Positions 23,501-37,499 are shown, counted from the stretch's first letter. The stretch is DNA of 64,000 nucleotides from Sesamum alatum (GCA_034509735.1 JACGWO010000008.1:11977864-12041863), one strand, 5' to 3'. Notes: generated from the sequence alone by a model not told the origin. Translations and numbers: made by a program.

Positions 23501-26069
23501 ATCATAAATTTTAATTTCTATACATACTCTCACAAATTTTAATTTTTGGCATGCCATTATAAACATAAAAATATGTAATATTCTGATGGCCCTTGCTATA
23601 TATAATAGTTTCAAACTTATAAAGTTTTATTAAGTTTATTTACTGAATATTTTGAAAAGGGTAAGTTACATTTTGACATCCGAATTATGCTTGTTTTTAC
23701 ACTTTGTCATTTAAACTTTTTTTTTTTTCATATCAACTTACTATCTCAACTTTACAAAAAAATTTCTGGTCGATTTTTCTACCGTGAAAACATCACAATG
23801 CAGTGCTAATGTGATATTTAAGGGCAATGTAGTGTTGTTTTTTTCAGTATGTGCACTGCTTGTAATTTTTTTTCGGTAGAAAATTTGACCGAAAAAATGA
23901 TTATATGTGGCAAAGTACAAATTTTGCAAAGTTGAGATGGTAAGTTGACGAAAAAAAAAAAAGATGACAAAGAGTAAAAACGAACATAGTTTGAATCACA
24001 AAATCAATTTACCTTTTTGGAAATAACATAACATATTATCGTATTTTAGATATTGAAAGAAAAAACTTGTTTTATAAGTTTCAAATACTATGTATACTTT
24101 AAGTAAAATAAAAAATATTTTACTAATCATATTTGTCCTATGAAAGAAGCAAATTTCTCTTAGAAAAAATTAATATTCACAATAAATTTTCTCTTGTGTA
24201 ATCCAATTTCTTAAAGGGAAAAAAAAGATTATTATCATATCATTTTTTAGTTTCCTTCATAAACAATAAATTTAACAGGATTTGAAACTAATAATAAGTA
24301 AAGATATTTATATGTCTAAATTTTATGCTAAGAATACTTATATACAATAAGAAGTTTAAAAGGCTACAAATGTAAGATATAATAGTAATAGTATACCTAA
24401 CAACAAACTTTTATTAGTTGGGTTTGTGCCCAAGTAATTATGATACATATTGTAAAATGATCGAATTATTTTTTAATGAATAATTCATGTTGTTAGGTAG
24501 AATTTCTTACCATGAACTTCTAAATTGGAAAATAAGTAGCCAGTGGCAATATAAATATATATATATATATACACGTATTTTATGAGAAGAAGATGATTGA
24601 TACCTAATTAAAAATAAAAAATTAATATGAAACTATACAAAAACATCACTGAACACAAAAAAAATGGATGAAGAAATTCGGTGGAAGATATATCACACAC
24701 ACACAAAAAAAAAAAAAAGTCTATACATATCATTCAATAAGAGTTTTAAATAAACATCAAATTTAATGAACATGATTCGAAAAAATTGGAGAACTTTAAT
24801 ACAACTAAAAACATATAAAATAATTTAAGGAAAATATTCATGACTATATCTCCACACCTAAATAAAGAGGGCAATAAATGCAAACTTTTTGGTTTACTTA
24901 TTCTAATTGAAATTGAAAATGAAAGGTGTTGATGAACTATTATTAGATAAAAATATATATTCATTTAGTGAGAAGTAGAGAAATCATGATTTTGACTGAG
25001 ACAAATTGCAAAATTAGAAATATTGTATGACTGGATTATTTTAGCCTAACATAAATATTTAAATAGAAAATTGTTCATAAGAGCAAATAAATAAACTATA
25101 AAATTACAAAACTTATAAGAAGTAAATATAAGAATACATCATGGTAATTCTCCATAAAAAAGAATATTTAAGAGATGAACAAAAGAATATTAATTAAAAC
25201 ACAAAATGAAAAATACATAAGCGATGTAAAATTGGACATTAGAAAGCAAAAGAATAATAAAAAAAAAATAGTAATGCATCAGGGAAAGAAGCTAGTTGTT
25301 CTATCAGGTTGCCCTTTACATTAATGAAAAATATACTATTATGTTATAAATTGAGAAACCTTTTTATTTTATAAAACTAATTATAAACAAAATTTAAAAT
25401 TAAAAAAATTCATATATTTTATCAAGTATGATCGCCCTTTTATATTGCAATAAACTCAAACCTATGAAGAATTGCAATACATTTAATGTTTAAATTTTGA
25501 TAAAGTAACATTCACAAAATTAATTATTTCACTGAGGAAAAAATGTTCATATGGGAGAAGATAGCAAAATATATTTTGTAACATAGGTTCTTAAATTGGG
25601 CAGTGGCTTATGGTTTTTAAACTTGAATAACAATTAAATATTAAAAATTAAATCTAATCAGAAAAATATTAAGAAAAAGGAAAAAGTTTAATTTCAAAAA
25701 AATTAATAACTTACTTTATTAGTAATGAACCAATAAAAAAATTATTACAGGAATATGTCAATGAAAGATATAAATTGTAAAAATTATTGATTTACCTGAT
25801 TAATTAAATTAAAAATTTATTCAATGAGATATGCTAAGAGATTGGTATAAGTTTAGTGACTAAAAGGTATATGGATAAAATAAAAATAAATTATTAGTGA
25901 TAAGATATATATTTTTTTTGATAAAATAATAATCTTAAAATTTGAATTTGTTTAAAATAAATACAAATTGGACTAGTATCCTAATTTGAAGGTAGAATCT
26001 AGTGAAGACAAACACTAATTTTGAAGATATGATTTTTTAGATAAATATAAATTTAATTTTTGAAGATAT
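20590..26069. other. AT-rich intergenic region with diverged duplications
   Basis: No gene-like ORF. Two pairs of diverged direct duplications can be traced. About 21600-22590 corresponds to 25100-26060; landmarks include ATACATAAGCGATGT, GCACCAGGGAAA/GCATCAGGGAAA and TAGTATCCTAATTTGAA. About 23090-23350 corresponds to 24180-24480 (landmark TTAGTTGGGTT(C/T)(A/G)TGCCC). They probably reflect copies of an unrecognised non-coding repeat. A Helitron-like CCGTGCTATGTACGG palindrome sits at 22718-22732. Confidence 0.5.
23657..24017. mobile_element. Inverted-repeat (MULE-type) MITE
   Basis: The left arm from AAGGGTAAGTTACATTTTG and the right arm ending CAAAATCAATTTACCTT are inverted copies. Internal matches include TTTTTACACTTTGTCAT with its complement near 23970, and CGGTAGAAAATTTGACCG with TGGTCGATTTTTCTACCG at 23768-23785. 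Flanks TTTTGAAA and TTTGGAAA are a possible imperfect target duplication. Confidence 0.75.
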
Positions 26070-26195
26070 GTTTTTTAAGGAGGTAAAATGCTTCATTTTA
26101 AAGAATACAGGAAGGTAAATTGCTCCATTTTAAAGAATACGGAGAGATAAATTATTATTTTTTTTTATAGGAGAGTAGTAATTTACCTGATATTT
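26070..26195. repeat. Small GGTAAATTGC-family repeat upstream of the phosphatase gene
   Basis: Words AAGGAGGTAAAATGCTTCAT, GGAAGGTAAATTGCTCC and GTAATTTACCTGATATTTATA match those of the element at 15160-15425. It looks like a truncated copy, roughly 520 bases before the phosphatase start codon. Confidence 0.6.
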
Positions 26196-26718
26196 ATATT
26201 GTAGGCTACTTCGACAATAATTAACTTTGACAATCCTCAAATTTTCTAGATTACGTCGTTGTAACTCGCGTGAAAAGAGAGGATTAGCAAAGATTATTCG
26301 TATCGAGTGTCAAGTGTTCCTTTTTCGGCCCTGGCTTATAAATGTCTTCTTGTTTCTTTTCGGGCATCCCAACTTAAATCTCAGTATTATCTCAATTATT
26401 TGATTTTGCCAAATTTTCTTGATTCTGTCCGCTTTTTGAGCTGGCAATTTAACTTTCTTGGAATTTGATCGCGAGTCAACTACCTGTCCCCCTCGAATAT
26501 TGATTGGTATCTTTACTGATATCTGCTTATCCCTTCCCCCTAAAATCTTGAAAACAAATCTTGATTTTTGCAGCAATAAATGAAGAGATAATTAATGATC
26601 AATCCCACGAAGTCAACCCTTTCTCTTTTTCTTTTTTGCTTTTCTTGGACTTCATTCAGAAGTGGGAGACTGCTTGTGATTGTGTGTGTTCGTCAAGAAG
26701 TAGCTCACTGAAGAAAGA
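26196..26718 (+). promoter_or_regulatory. 5' flank and leader of the phosphatase gene
   Basis: Base composition becomes more balanced than in the AT-rich DNA upstream. A pyrimidine-rich leader (TTTCTCTTTTTCTTTTTTGC around 26620-26640) precedes the start codon. I see no clear TATA box and no exact GNATATNC phosphate-starvation (P1BS) motif here. Confidence 0.4.
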
Positions 26719-29700
26719 ATGAAGAAGAACAACCACTTCCATTTGAGAGTGGTAGTGTTCATATTGTGTTTGTTATTAAGCTTCAATGGGGCTGCGGTTT
26801 TAGCCCATTCTGGAGTTGGGGAGCAGCCTTTATCGAAGATTGCAATCCATAAAGCGGTTCTTGCTCTCAGGGATTCAGCCTCCATTAAAGCCTCCCCTCT
26901 TGTTCTTGGACTCAATGTATGTATTCTTTTCTTCTAAATTTACTCGAATTAGTAGCTAAGTTTGTAATTCAAGTGGCTTGATCTCCCGGGCGGCCCGGTT
27001 GTTCTTGTAATCTAAGTGAAAGCTGTAACTTTATGTTAGAAAGAGATTGTTACTTCTGTCATGTGTTGATTACAGGGTGAGAATACTGCATGGGTTGTTG
27101 TGGAATTTGAGAATGCTGAACCCTCGAATGATGATTGGATTGGGGTATTTTCACCGGCAAAATTCAAGTAATGTCCCTGCTTCTGTAACTTTTCTGAGTA
27201 ATATATTTCTTTCTGGTTAGTTTAGATTATGCAGATCTGTGGAGTAAATGCTCTTGTCTTGAATTGTTTCTCTAATAGTTGAAAAGCTAAGATTTTGCAT
27301 GCGAAAAGCTGCAGGAGCTTTGTGCTATGATTTTCCTTTTATCATTAATGAAATAATCGTTGGATAATCAGTGGATCGATTTGTTACGTGGAAGGCCAAC
27401 CTAAGGACCAATCTCCACATATTTGCACTGCCCCAGTAAAGGTGCGTAAACGTCCTATACGCCGATACATCGTTTCCTCTTACCTCTGCTCATACTTGAT
27501 AACACGCCTCGTTATTGTTTCAGTACCAATTTGCAAATTACTCCAGTTCTGACTATGCAAAGACTGGGAAAGCTTCATTGAAGTTCCAGTTAATAAATCA
27601 GCGAGCAGATTTCTCCTTTGCGTTGTTTGGAGGCGGATTATCAAATGTATGTCATGTTAATCTTCCTTCAAATGATTCGTTTCTTTAATATCGAACCTCA
27701 AGGTGTATCCAGATGATGTTTTGTGCTCTTTTTCACTATCTGAATGTGCACGCTTTCCGACTTTTCAAGCCAAGAAGGCACTTCCTGTTGTGCTGAATTG
27801 GTATTGATCTTTGCAGCCAAAACTGGTGGCAGTATCAAATTCCATATCGTTTGTGAACCCTAAAGCACCACTTTATCCTCGCCTTGCTCAAGGAAAGTCT
27901 TGGAATGAAGTAAGTAATCTGGAGTAGGTTTTTCATACTTTATCCATGATTTTTATACCTCTTTGAAACTAAAATTCTGTTGAGCTGAAATCTTTTGAAA
28001 GGTCTAGTATTTTCTTACTCTGAACAGTTATACAATTGCATATGAGGAGCACTATTGCATTTGCTACATTTTGGTTGCACTTTGCAGATGACGGTTACGT
28101 GGACAAGTGGCTATAACATAGATGAAGCCGTTCCTTTTGTTGAGTGGGGTTGGAAGGGTCACCACAAGAGGCGCTCACCAGCAGGGACGTTAACATTTCA
28201 CAGAAACAGCTTGTGTGGTATGATTGACTTCTCTAGCTCTAAATTAATGTGAAGTTGGATAAAAAACCAACACTCACCATTTTTAACTAAAGGTGTTCTT
28301 GTCATGATGGAGGAGCCATTTTCTTGGTTGCAATTTTTGCAACGTCATTTCTTCAGTGTTCACATTTTCATTAAGGCATATGGTAGGTTGAATTTAGTTC
28401 ATTCTCATTCATGATCTGAGATTTTGACGGGATTGTTTTGGTGCTTGAGTGATGATAAGATCAGTTGCTTATGTGTCTGGTTTCTTGGTGTTTTTTGAGA
28501 ATTGGATTGATGTTTGACATGTTTGTGTCTGAAATTTCAAGCTGAGTTTCGCATGCAAAAGACCAAAACAAAAAGGAAAAAAGTTAACCAAGATATTTTT
28601 ACAGAACTACTTCGAAATGGTTTTGGATGTTGTATATGAGTGGGCTAGGTAATCTTCCTATTGTCATTTCAGGTTTACTAGAATAGCTTTACTTGGGTTC
28701 AAGGAACGTGTTTTAAACTCTTGCCTCAAAAGGCTTTTTCCTGAGGGGAAAAAAATAAAAGATCATCCTCGTTCCATTATTGACTTATCAAACAAAGAGC
28801 GTGTTAGAAGAATGAAATGGCCGTGCTTGGGACTGCCGTTCCCAGTATCAAACATGGCCAAGGGCTTGCCGCTTAGTTTTTTCTAATAATCAACATTGAT
28901 TCAAATTTATTAGATTGTCAATGCTCCACAATATAGCCATCTTTACTGTAAATTTAAATGTGATGGTAATATCTGACTAAGAATCCTTGGTTTTATAGGT
29001 TCCCCTGCGCGCACAGTTGGCTGGCGTGATCCTGGTTTCATACACACAAGTTTCCTTAAAGATTTGTGGCCAAATATGGTGTAAGTCCACGAAATCTTGG
29101 AAAGATACGAATAGCCTGATTGTCAACAATATACATACTTGGCTGAAACTTCCGATTTTTTTTCCCAGATACACTTACACGATTGGTCACCTATTATCCA
29201 ATGGCTCCTGTGTTCGGGGCAAGACATATTCGTTCAGATCATCCCCATATCCAGGACAAGATTCATTGCAGCGTGTCATAATATTTGGAGACATGGGGAA
29301 GGTATTGAGCAATCTTGAAGCTATCTGTTTTCTTTTTCTGGGCCTTATACGAAAGAAATATTGACGAAAGAAAGGTTCTGCCAATATCCTAGTGAAATGA
29401 AGAGATGACTGAATTAAGAATGAAATGAGGCTTCGGTCATCGACTGGTCAGGTTTATGGTTCTTAAAAAGTAAATGGCATGAGTATAATTGTGCAACAAG
29501 AATTTGGAGGAAGGATACTGTCATAATTCTTATAATCATCAAGTTCTAGCTTTAAGTGGACATATTACACACAATAAATTGAATAGTTAGATACATGCTA
29601 CTAACTTTCTTTCCAACCTTTGTGTGATCATATCACTGGATTTCTCACCTTAAATATATTTTCAATTCACATTCAATTATGTCAACTAGCTCTGCACAAC

Positions 29701-32061
29701 ATGCATCATTATAGGAGAGACGGCGGAGATACTTTTAGTTCCTTTTTTCTTTGAATTAACTAAATTTACTTGCCGTTACTTGCACAGTAACATTATGCGA
29801 AAGTTTCTGTACTTGTATCTTATTAAAGCTCCTTAAGCAGTTTATATGTTGTGGGTTTGAACTATGCAATTATGTTTCTTTAGCATCTGACAGCTGATAT
29901 TTCTGGTGAATTACTATGCTAAAGAAGCTTGGGTGTCTGTTGCTTGTTTAGACTGTGGTTTTGCTTACTGATCTTGACATTTTCCCATTTCTGAAATGCC
30001 TTTTAAGGAGAAACCATGTGTATTAATGTGACTTTCAGGCCGAGCGCGACGGTTCAAATGAATATAGCAATTATCAGCCCGGCTCATTGAATACCACTGA
30101 CCAAATCATCAACGATCTCAAGAACATCGACATAGTTTTCCATATAGGAGACATCACATATGCAAATGGCTATATCTCACAATGGGACCAATTTACAGCA
30201 CAGGTGGAACCCATAGCGTCCACCGTGCCTTATATGATTGCGAGGTTTTTTCTTTCAATCCGTCACATGATGTGCATGATATGATCTATTCTTTAAGCAA
30301 TGTTTAATATCGTACTTCTGTAACAGTGGCAATCATGAGCGTGATTGGCCGGGGACAGGATCCTTTTATGGCGGCACAGATTCGGGTGGTGAGTGTGGTG
30401 TGCCGGCTGAGACCATGTTCTATGTTCCTGCCGAGAACAGAGCCAAATTTTGGTAAATGATAGTTATCCTCCTTTACATTAAGCATTAAAGTAGTTTTAA
30501 AAGGCTTAGGCTCTTGGAAACAAGTGCTTGTCATTATGTGATCATTTAATATTTTCTTGCTGAGCCCACTATTCTGCAAAATTAGAGTTGAAGATTTGAA
30601 ATCCTTTGCATTTATAATCATCCAAACAAATCCAAAGAATTGGTTATTAGGTATTTGAAATCCATTAATCCAAATGCAACGTAAGGATTAAATAAATAGT
30701 TCAGCGGGCCAGAGCTCATAAAAAATTGCTTAATAGTTAAGTTATAAATAACAAGTCTTTTGCTGTAGAACTATGTGGTTGTCAAATTTTCTGAATGCTA
30801 CCCACTAAACGTCTTTTACTTACGTGTAATGTTGGAAAGTTGAGACGAACATATTTCACTTCAGGTACTCAACAGATTATGGTATGTTTCGCTTCTGCAT
30901 AGCGGACAGCGAGCATGACTGGAGAGAAGGATCGGAGCAATACAAGTTCATCGAGCATTGCCTTGCATCAGTAGATAGGAAAAAACAACCATGGCTGATA
31001 TTTTCAGCTCATCGGGTCCTTGGTTATTCGTCTGACAAGTATTACGGCTTAGAAGGTTCGTTCGAAGAGCCCATGGGGAGGGAGAGCTTGCAGAGGCTCT
31101 GGCAGAAGTATAAGGTGGATATTGCGTTTTACGGTCATGTCCACAACTATGAAAGGAGTTGCCCGATTTATCAGGTAAAAACTGTGTTAAATACTGCCGT
31201 AATAGTTATTTCTCACAGGACCTTAAACTACTTCAAAGAAATCTTGAGTACCGGTGCAGTATTAATAATTTCATGGCTGAAAATTAATGATCTGTTTTGT
31301 AGATTAAAGTATAAACAGCCATCAATAGCTTATCCTGTACCCTGAGAAGATGACGTACCTGTCCTAGAAAATAGCATACATTACAACGATCTCCCTTGAG
31401 ATTTAGAGGGTGTTTGGCTAAACTTATTTAAAATATCTCATAAGCTCATACATCTTATAATTTGTATTTGGAGCTTGTAAGATATTAGATCTTATTTTGA
31501 AAATAAGCTCTTGAATTGTTCGGAAAGCTTATTTTAAAACACTTTCAACATCTTATAAGCTTTCAAACATCTTTTCAATCTAGGTGGTCCTTTTTTTTTT
31601 TTTTTTAAGTGGTAATTATATATATGATTATGTTCAATCTCGTCTTATTACCTGAAATGCAACCAAAGGTTAGCATCCACAACAACCATCAGCACCAACG
31701 TTAAGTTTTGTTACATGCTTATGTTTGCTTACCTTCGTTTTTTCCCTTGATTCAGAATCAGTGTGTGAATTCCGAAAAATCTAATTACTCCGGCACCGTG
31801 AACGGGACAATACATGTGGTGGTCGGTGGAGGCGGAGCTCACTTGTCAGAGTACAGTCCAGTTAACACCCGTTGGAGTCTGTACAAGGATTACGACTGGG
31901 GATTCGTCAAGATGACCGCGTTTAACCGCTCCTCCCTCCTCTTCGAATACAAGAAGAGCAGAGACGGAAAGGTTTACGATTCTTTCACCATCTCTAGGGA
32001 CTACCGAGACGTGTTGGCCTGCGTGCATGATGGTTGCGAAGCAAGGTCTTTAGCGTATTGA
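26719..32061 (+). CDS. Purple acid phosphatase, PAP1/PAP24/PAP27-type (12 exons)
   Basis: Exons: 26719-26916, 27076-27167, 27372-27441, 27524-27646, 27817-27909, 28088-28217, 28999-29080, 29169-29301, 30039-30244, 30327-30452, 30865-31174 and 31756-32061. All introns are GT-AG, and the joined frame is 1869 bases (622 residues plus stop), close to the family's ~610. An N-terminal signal peptide (hydrophobic VVVFILCLLLSFNGAAVLA) predicts secretion. A fibronectin-like N-terminal part (DDWIGVFSP, YPRLAQGKSW, MTVTWTSGY) precedes the metallophosphatase domain. The five metal-ligand motifs are GDMG (29287), GDITY (30147), GNHE (30328), AHR (31007) and GHVH (31133); all seven ligand residues are present. 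The C-terminus ends DYRDVLACVHD. The three Arabidopsis relatives are annotated as probable inactive phosphatases from sequence. The intron at 31175-31755 contains a MITE-like GGGTGTTTGGCTAAAC start near 31408. Confidence 0.96.
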
Positions 32062-34799
32062 AATGACAAGAATTCGGAGGGGGAGAACGATGGGTTGACT
32101 GATGGAAAGGGCTTGTTATTGTTCAAATAAGTAAATCTAAACGTCGAACGATCAATTTCTTTGATCTTACATATTTCAGTACCATTGTGTCTCACTGCTC
32201 AGAGCAAGACCTTGACAACATAAGAGGGTCATTAGATGTCCAAAGTGGCCATCATAGTTCATCTGTTAACCTTGATTGTATATATGCTTGTCAAGAATGT
32301 GGTTCGAACTCTCGTATCTTTTTGCATTTGTGGAATCTGTCTTAGATTTTAGTTCTGATGAGAAGAATGTTTGAAGAAAGTATTTGTCAGGTGAAAATAT
32401 GCAGTGTTGTGAACTCACGAAAGGTCGATGCAACAGTTGGATTTTGTTTTTTTTTAAAGATAATACGGTTCCGTACAAATTTCAAGATAGCAATACTATA
32501 AATTTTGAGAAATTACGAATCAAAATAATCTATAAATTTTGAGAAATTATGAATCAATACTATAAATTTTAGAAATTATTTGTTTATGTTTTCATTTTCA
32601 GTTTTAGAAAGAAGAAAAAATATTTGTTTAGATGTATTTTTATTGAAAACTAAAAAGCATGACGTGCGATGCATGTGTACAAATATATTTTTAGAAGTAA
32701 ATATATCATTTATGTTAAGCTCATGATATTATTCATATTTTTTTCATTGAAACATTAGTATTATGCAATATTTTCAAACAAATTGATAAGAATTATTTAA
32801 ATTGATAAAGAAATTATTCAATTCTATTATTTGTAATTCACTTTCTAAATTTAATTGGTACTACTAATAAAAAGATATTCTCCAAAATTGAAATTTTATA
32901 TTTTGTATATTCACTAATTAAATTTTGATACTTATTCGTTATTCCATTTTAGAAAAAATTCCATTGTAATAAAATTGATCAATTTTTATTCGTAGGTTTT
33001 ATTATGTCTCTTTGTTATTGTTTGATTTTGCTATATTGTGTCTGTGTATGTAATATATTTTTTTTTCTATATTTGAATGTCGTTGATTTTTAATTTATTG
33101 ACACTAAATGATTACAAACTAATTATTTATTGACTATTATTATAAAAAGCTAATTCAATTGGACAATATTACCAATATTTAGTATTTTAAGATCATAATG
33201 TTAATTATATTTCAATATCAACTTTTAAATATTGCCAAAGTATTATTTACATGCTTTATTACATTCTAAATTTTGAAATATTATTGTATAAAATTTTATC
33301 TTTTGCCTTTATATTGCAATTTTTAATTCTATATGTTTTTAGTTTAACTTCTTAATCTTATTTTAATATGCACCGAATGGTATAGTTTATTTCTTACTCA
33401 ATAATATATTATGTTACAATTTAATTTTTTATGTCACATTTGTTGTTGTAATGCTTTTATTCTATTCATTAATATATATAAAAAAAAAAAACAATAGATG
33501 TAAAAGTAAAGTATTCAAGATTATCTAATACTAAAAAAATCAAGTACTAAGAGATTCACTCAATAGTTGAATTTTCACAAGCAATTTCAATTTAATAATA
33601 TCACATCCACATATCATTTTTAATTTTTAATTAAATTTTGATATTTATTCATTATTATATATATATTTAAGTTTAGATTAGTATTTTATATATTATTCAT
33701 GTGTAGTTTATTTTAAATTTAATGTGTCATGGTAAATTAAAACTTTCTTAATATAATTAAGATTTCTTCTAACAAAGTAATTATGTTGAAATATTATTTG
33801 GCATATTAATTTTTTTTAGTTGAATATGTTATTCCTAAGTAGTTTAGAGAAATTAAGACTCTTAAATATTTTTCTTATAGAATTTTATTTTATTTATAAC
33901 TAATTTTATAATATAATTTTCTGTGAATGTTATTAAAATTTAATGCGTGATAAGTCTGTGTAATTAGGCTCATTCATGATTCACGATTAGAAGCAAGTTA
34001 TTAAAATTTTGTGTAATTGGATTTATTCATGATTCACGATTTATATTTTTTTTTATCCTGAATTTATATGGAAGAGGTTTAGAATATTTAAAATTCTAAA
34101 TTGTTAAAAATTCTAGAATCTATAATATAATAATTACCAATATTTAAATGAGAGTATATTTGTCTTTTCACAATAAGAAACAAACAACTTGAGTATTCAC
34201 ACATTTATATATAGAGTATAGATTAGAATTTCTTACAAAATTACTTATTGTACACATAAATTTATAATATATTATTATATAAAAAGGATATAATTGGAAT
34301 CACAAAAAAAAAAAAAAACGAAAACATGGCAAAACATTCACACTTTTCTAATATACATAGATATATTGATTTGATGACATCATAGTTCAGTATAAAACAC
34401 AATCTCATTAATTAATCTAGACATATTTTCATTGTCACATGACAACCTATGCAAAATTAAATCATATTTTCTATTGAAAAATGAAAATAAAAATGAAAAC
34501 ATAAACAAATATAATCTATTTACATAAACCGCCTTTCGAAAATTTATACATACATTCACCAAAAATATTAACATCATTCACACATATCAGTCATGCTTTT
34601 TGAAAAATTATATATACACCCTCCAAAAACGTTAACAACATTACACAAGCTACCTTTACTTTTTGACTGCTTGGGTGGTTTCTATAATTATACAAAAATA
34701 AGTAGTTTGTATAAATAAATCATAGATCAGATAGTGTAAATATAATTATTCCAATATTTTACAACAGTATTTTCCTCCATTTGGATTCAGAGGAAATAC
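32062..34799. other. 3' flank of the phosphatase gene, then AT-rich intergenic DNA
   Basis: The 3' UTR probably occupies the first few hundred bases. From 32480 on the sequence is strongly AT-rich with no coding signal. A GATTCACGATT-type direct repeat occurs at 33980 and 34034. TTTATATATAGAGTATAGAT at 34206 resembles flanks often seen at Helitron insertions, which is not enough to call one. Confidence 0.4.
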
Positions 34800-35820
34800 T
34801 TTCATAAGACTTGGCCACCACACCCCAGGCAGTAAGCTCAGTCATCTTTCTGGAGGAGAATGGGCAGCAGATGCCCATCTACTATGTCAGTAAAGTCCTC
34901 AATGGAGCGGAAGGACGGTACAAACTCATTGAGACGATAGTCTTCACGATGGTGATAATCATTCGAAGATTGCGCCCGTACTTCCTATCTTATCCAATAG
35001 GGCTCCGTACCAATCACCCCCTCAAACAGGTTGTTGGAAGCCGGACACATCTGGCCGATTGATCAAATGGGCCATTAAGCTCAGCGAGTACGATATTTCA
35101 TACCTCCCTAGGATAGGTATCAAAGCTCAGGCACTGGCTAATTTCATCTCCGAAAGTACGTCTCCTCCCCCTGACAAGGAGACCTGGCTACTACATGTGG
35201 ACGGATCCTCTACCGCCTAGGGAAGTGGTGTGGGGGTGGTTGTTACCTCCCCGAAGGAGTAGACATTGAATTCGCAATGAAGCTCGAATTCAAAGCCTCT
35301 AACAACGAGGCCGAGTATAAAGCCCTGGCTTTGGGTATAAGAATGGCGTGGGAGGCTGGGTCCCGATGACTCCCAGCTCATTGTTAAGCAAACTGAGGGA
35401 GTCTAAGAAGCCAAGGAGGAAACTATGAAGCAATACCTTCAAAGGATAGAGGAATGGAAGGCAAAGTTTGATGCCTTCTAGGTCGTTCAAATCCCTTCAG
35501 AAGAAAACAACAAGGCTTATTACTTGTCAAAATTGGCTAGCATCATGGATGATTGAGGAACTCGGCGAATAACAATATATCACTTGCCAAGGCCCGGCTT
35601 TGCCCTGGAAGTACAAGTCATATTTCCGGGGAAGGGGGGGGGGGGGACTGGAAACATTTTGTCCTGGACTGGTTAAAGGAAGGTTGCCTCTCCATTGATC
35701 GACGGGAGGCTGCTCATTTGAAGAAGCGAACCGTGTGGTTCCTCTTGGTAAGAGACACACTCTACAAGAAGTCTTTCCATCCTCTAATGACGGTGACATT
35801 TTTGAGGATGTATATGTAAT
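34800..35820 (+). pseudogene. Gypsy (Ty3) retrotransposon pol fragment: RNase H, second RNase H, integrase N-terminus
   Basis: The translation starts in the RT/RNase H connection (PIYYVSKVLNGAEGRYKLIE, RRLRPYFLSYPI, WAIKLSEYDISYLPRIGIKA in a shifted frame). It continues into a second, plant-type RNase H (WLLHVDGSSTA, stop, GSGVGVV; LEFKASNNEAEYKALALGIRMA quoted in part as NNEAEYKALALG; DSQLIVKQTEG). It ends in the integrase zinc-binding region (DWLKEGCLSIDRREA, LVRDTLYKKSFHPL). The tandem RNase H arrangement is known from the Tat lineage of gypsy elements. Stops and frameshifts are frequent and no LTRs adjoin, so this is an isolated relic. Confidence 0.88.
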
Positions 35821-36814
35821 TTTTACAAAATAAAAATACTTTGTATAAATAATGTTGACGCATCTGGTGAGTGAATGGTTAATTATAAAAAAGTCAGGAG
35901 TAATTTATACAAACAAATCATGATCAGGAGTGTAAATATAATTATCCCTTTGATTTTTTACATCCAACCTCATTTGAGGTTTCAATATTTGGCAAAAACT
36001 CCACTTATTGTATTTTTGGTCAAAAATTCTATTCATATTTTACTTAAAAGAATAAAATACTCCTAACCTAATATCTATACAACCCATATGTTATTTTTAA
36101 GAAATAATCCATTGTTAATTCTTTATAAAGAAAATGCAGAAAATGAGGGTTTGAAAATTCAAGTTTTAGAAATCTTTTCAACTATGCAAAACAAATATTA
36201 ATTTAATATATAACTTAAAAAGAAATGAGAGACTAATATTTTAATTTAAGTCATATTAAATAATTTTCATAAAATTGATAATTATATACATGAACTACTT
36301 CTCAAAAACTAAATTTTTTTATGAGTATTATGAAAAATAAAAAGTGAGTAAATTAAATTTTATTCTCAATAACTTAGAACATTAATATTTAAAATTTAAT
36401 CTAAAAAGTAAAAAATATAATAAAATATATTGGATTCTTCAAATGCATAAGTTTTCTAAGCTACATAAAAGAAAAACTATTGAAAATATAAGCCTTTATT
36501 AAGACAAACATTGCAAATTAATTTGTACATATTTATTTGAATGCATAATTTTCTGAAATATTACATTCTTTACAGAATACTATATCAAATTTAAAGTATT
36601 AGGTTGAAAAATATATACAACACATTACAAATTATATATAATAAATAATAAATTTAAATAACCATGTTTTTTTGGTTTTTAAAAGATAAATAAATCATAT
36701 AATATTAAAGGTTATTATTGTTTACTTTAGCACAATCTCTTACTTCATTTTGAAAATTATACAATTAAAAATTTTTGAACTATTTTTAGTTATATATTTA
36801 TGATTATTTTTATA
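35821..36814. other. AT-rich intergenic stretch
   Basis: No gene or recognised repeat is visible between the gypsy fragment and the MULE 2 end. Confidence 0.5.
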
Positions 36815-37499
36815 AAGGGAAAAATAGATGCTACCCCCTGTAATAAGGATATGTGCAGATTACCCCCTGTGATAAATAAAAGAGCAAATCACCTTCCTAT
36901 GTTATAAAAATAAAACAATTAAACCCCTGGGCCCAAGGAGTGTGGAACACGCGCCCAATGTGCGCTTGAAACTGTAAATTTGCCCTATGTATGGACTGTT
37001 TTGCCCCTCCTTAATTAAATAAAATGCTTAACACTCCCACTTCAAATCTATCCCTTTTAACACTCAATTTCCACCAGTTTTTTTTTTTATTTTGAATTTA
37101 TTTTTTTACGAAGTTCATAAAAACTTGAAAAAATGTCATACCCCTAATTTCAATTAAATGAATTTATTAATTTGTACTTTAGTGTAATTTAATCGTTATT
37201 AAATTTTTTAATTTTGTACTCATTTATGTTTGACATATGCAAATGGAAGAAATTGTGTATGGCCAAAAAAAAAAAAGGAAAAAACATGTAAACAGAACAC
37301 AAGTATATGCCAAAAAAATTAAATTCATTTCAATTGTCAAAGATTGGAACCCCATAATTACAAAAAACTTCATGATTTACAGATCTTCTCGTAACAAATC
37401 TTCTTCGAAAAGGCATACTTCCAAAATTCAATAAATTCATCCTCAATTACAAAAAATTGATCATGATTTAAAAAAAATAGAAGCCAACAAATCTTCTTG

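Noticed and set aside
26310..26576. 88-codon minus-strand ORF upstream of the phosphatase gene
   Set aside because: No recognisable domain, and it overlaps the leader/promoter of the phosphatase on the other strand.
32062..34799. Possible Helitron ending near TATATATAGAGTATAGATT at 34206
   Set aside because: No hairpin plus CTRR end or matching TC start could be shown by eye.
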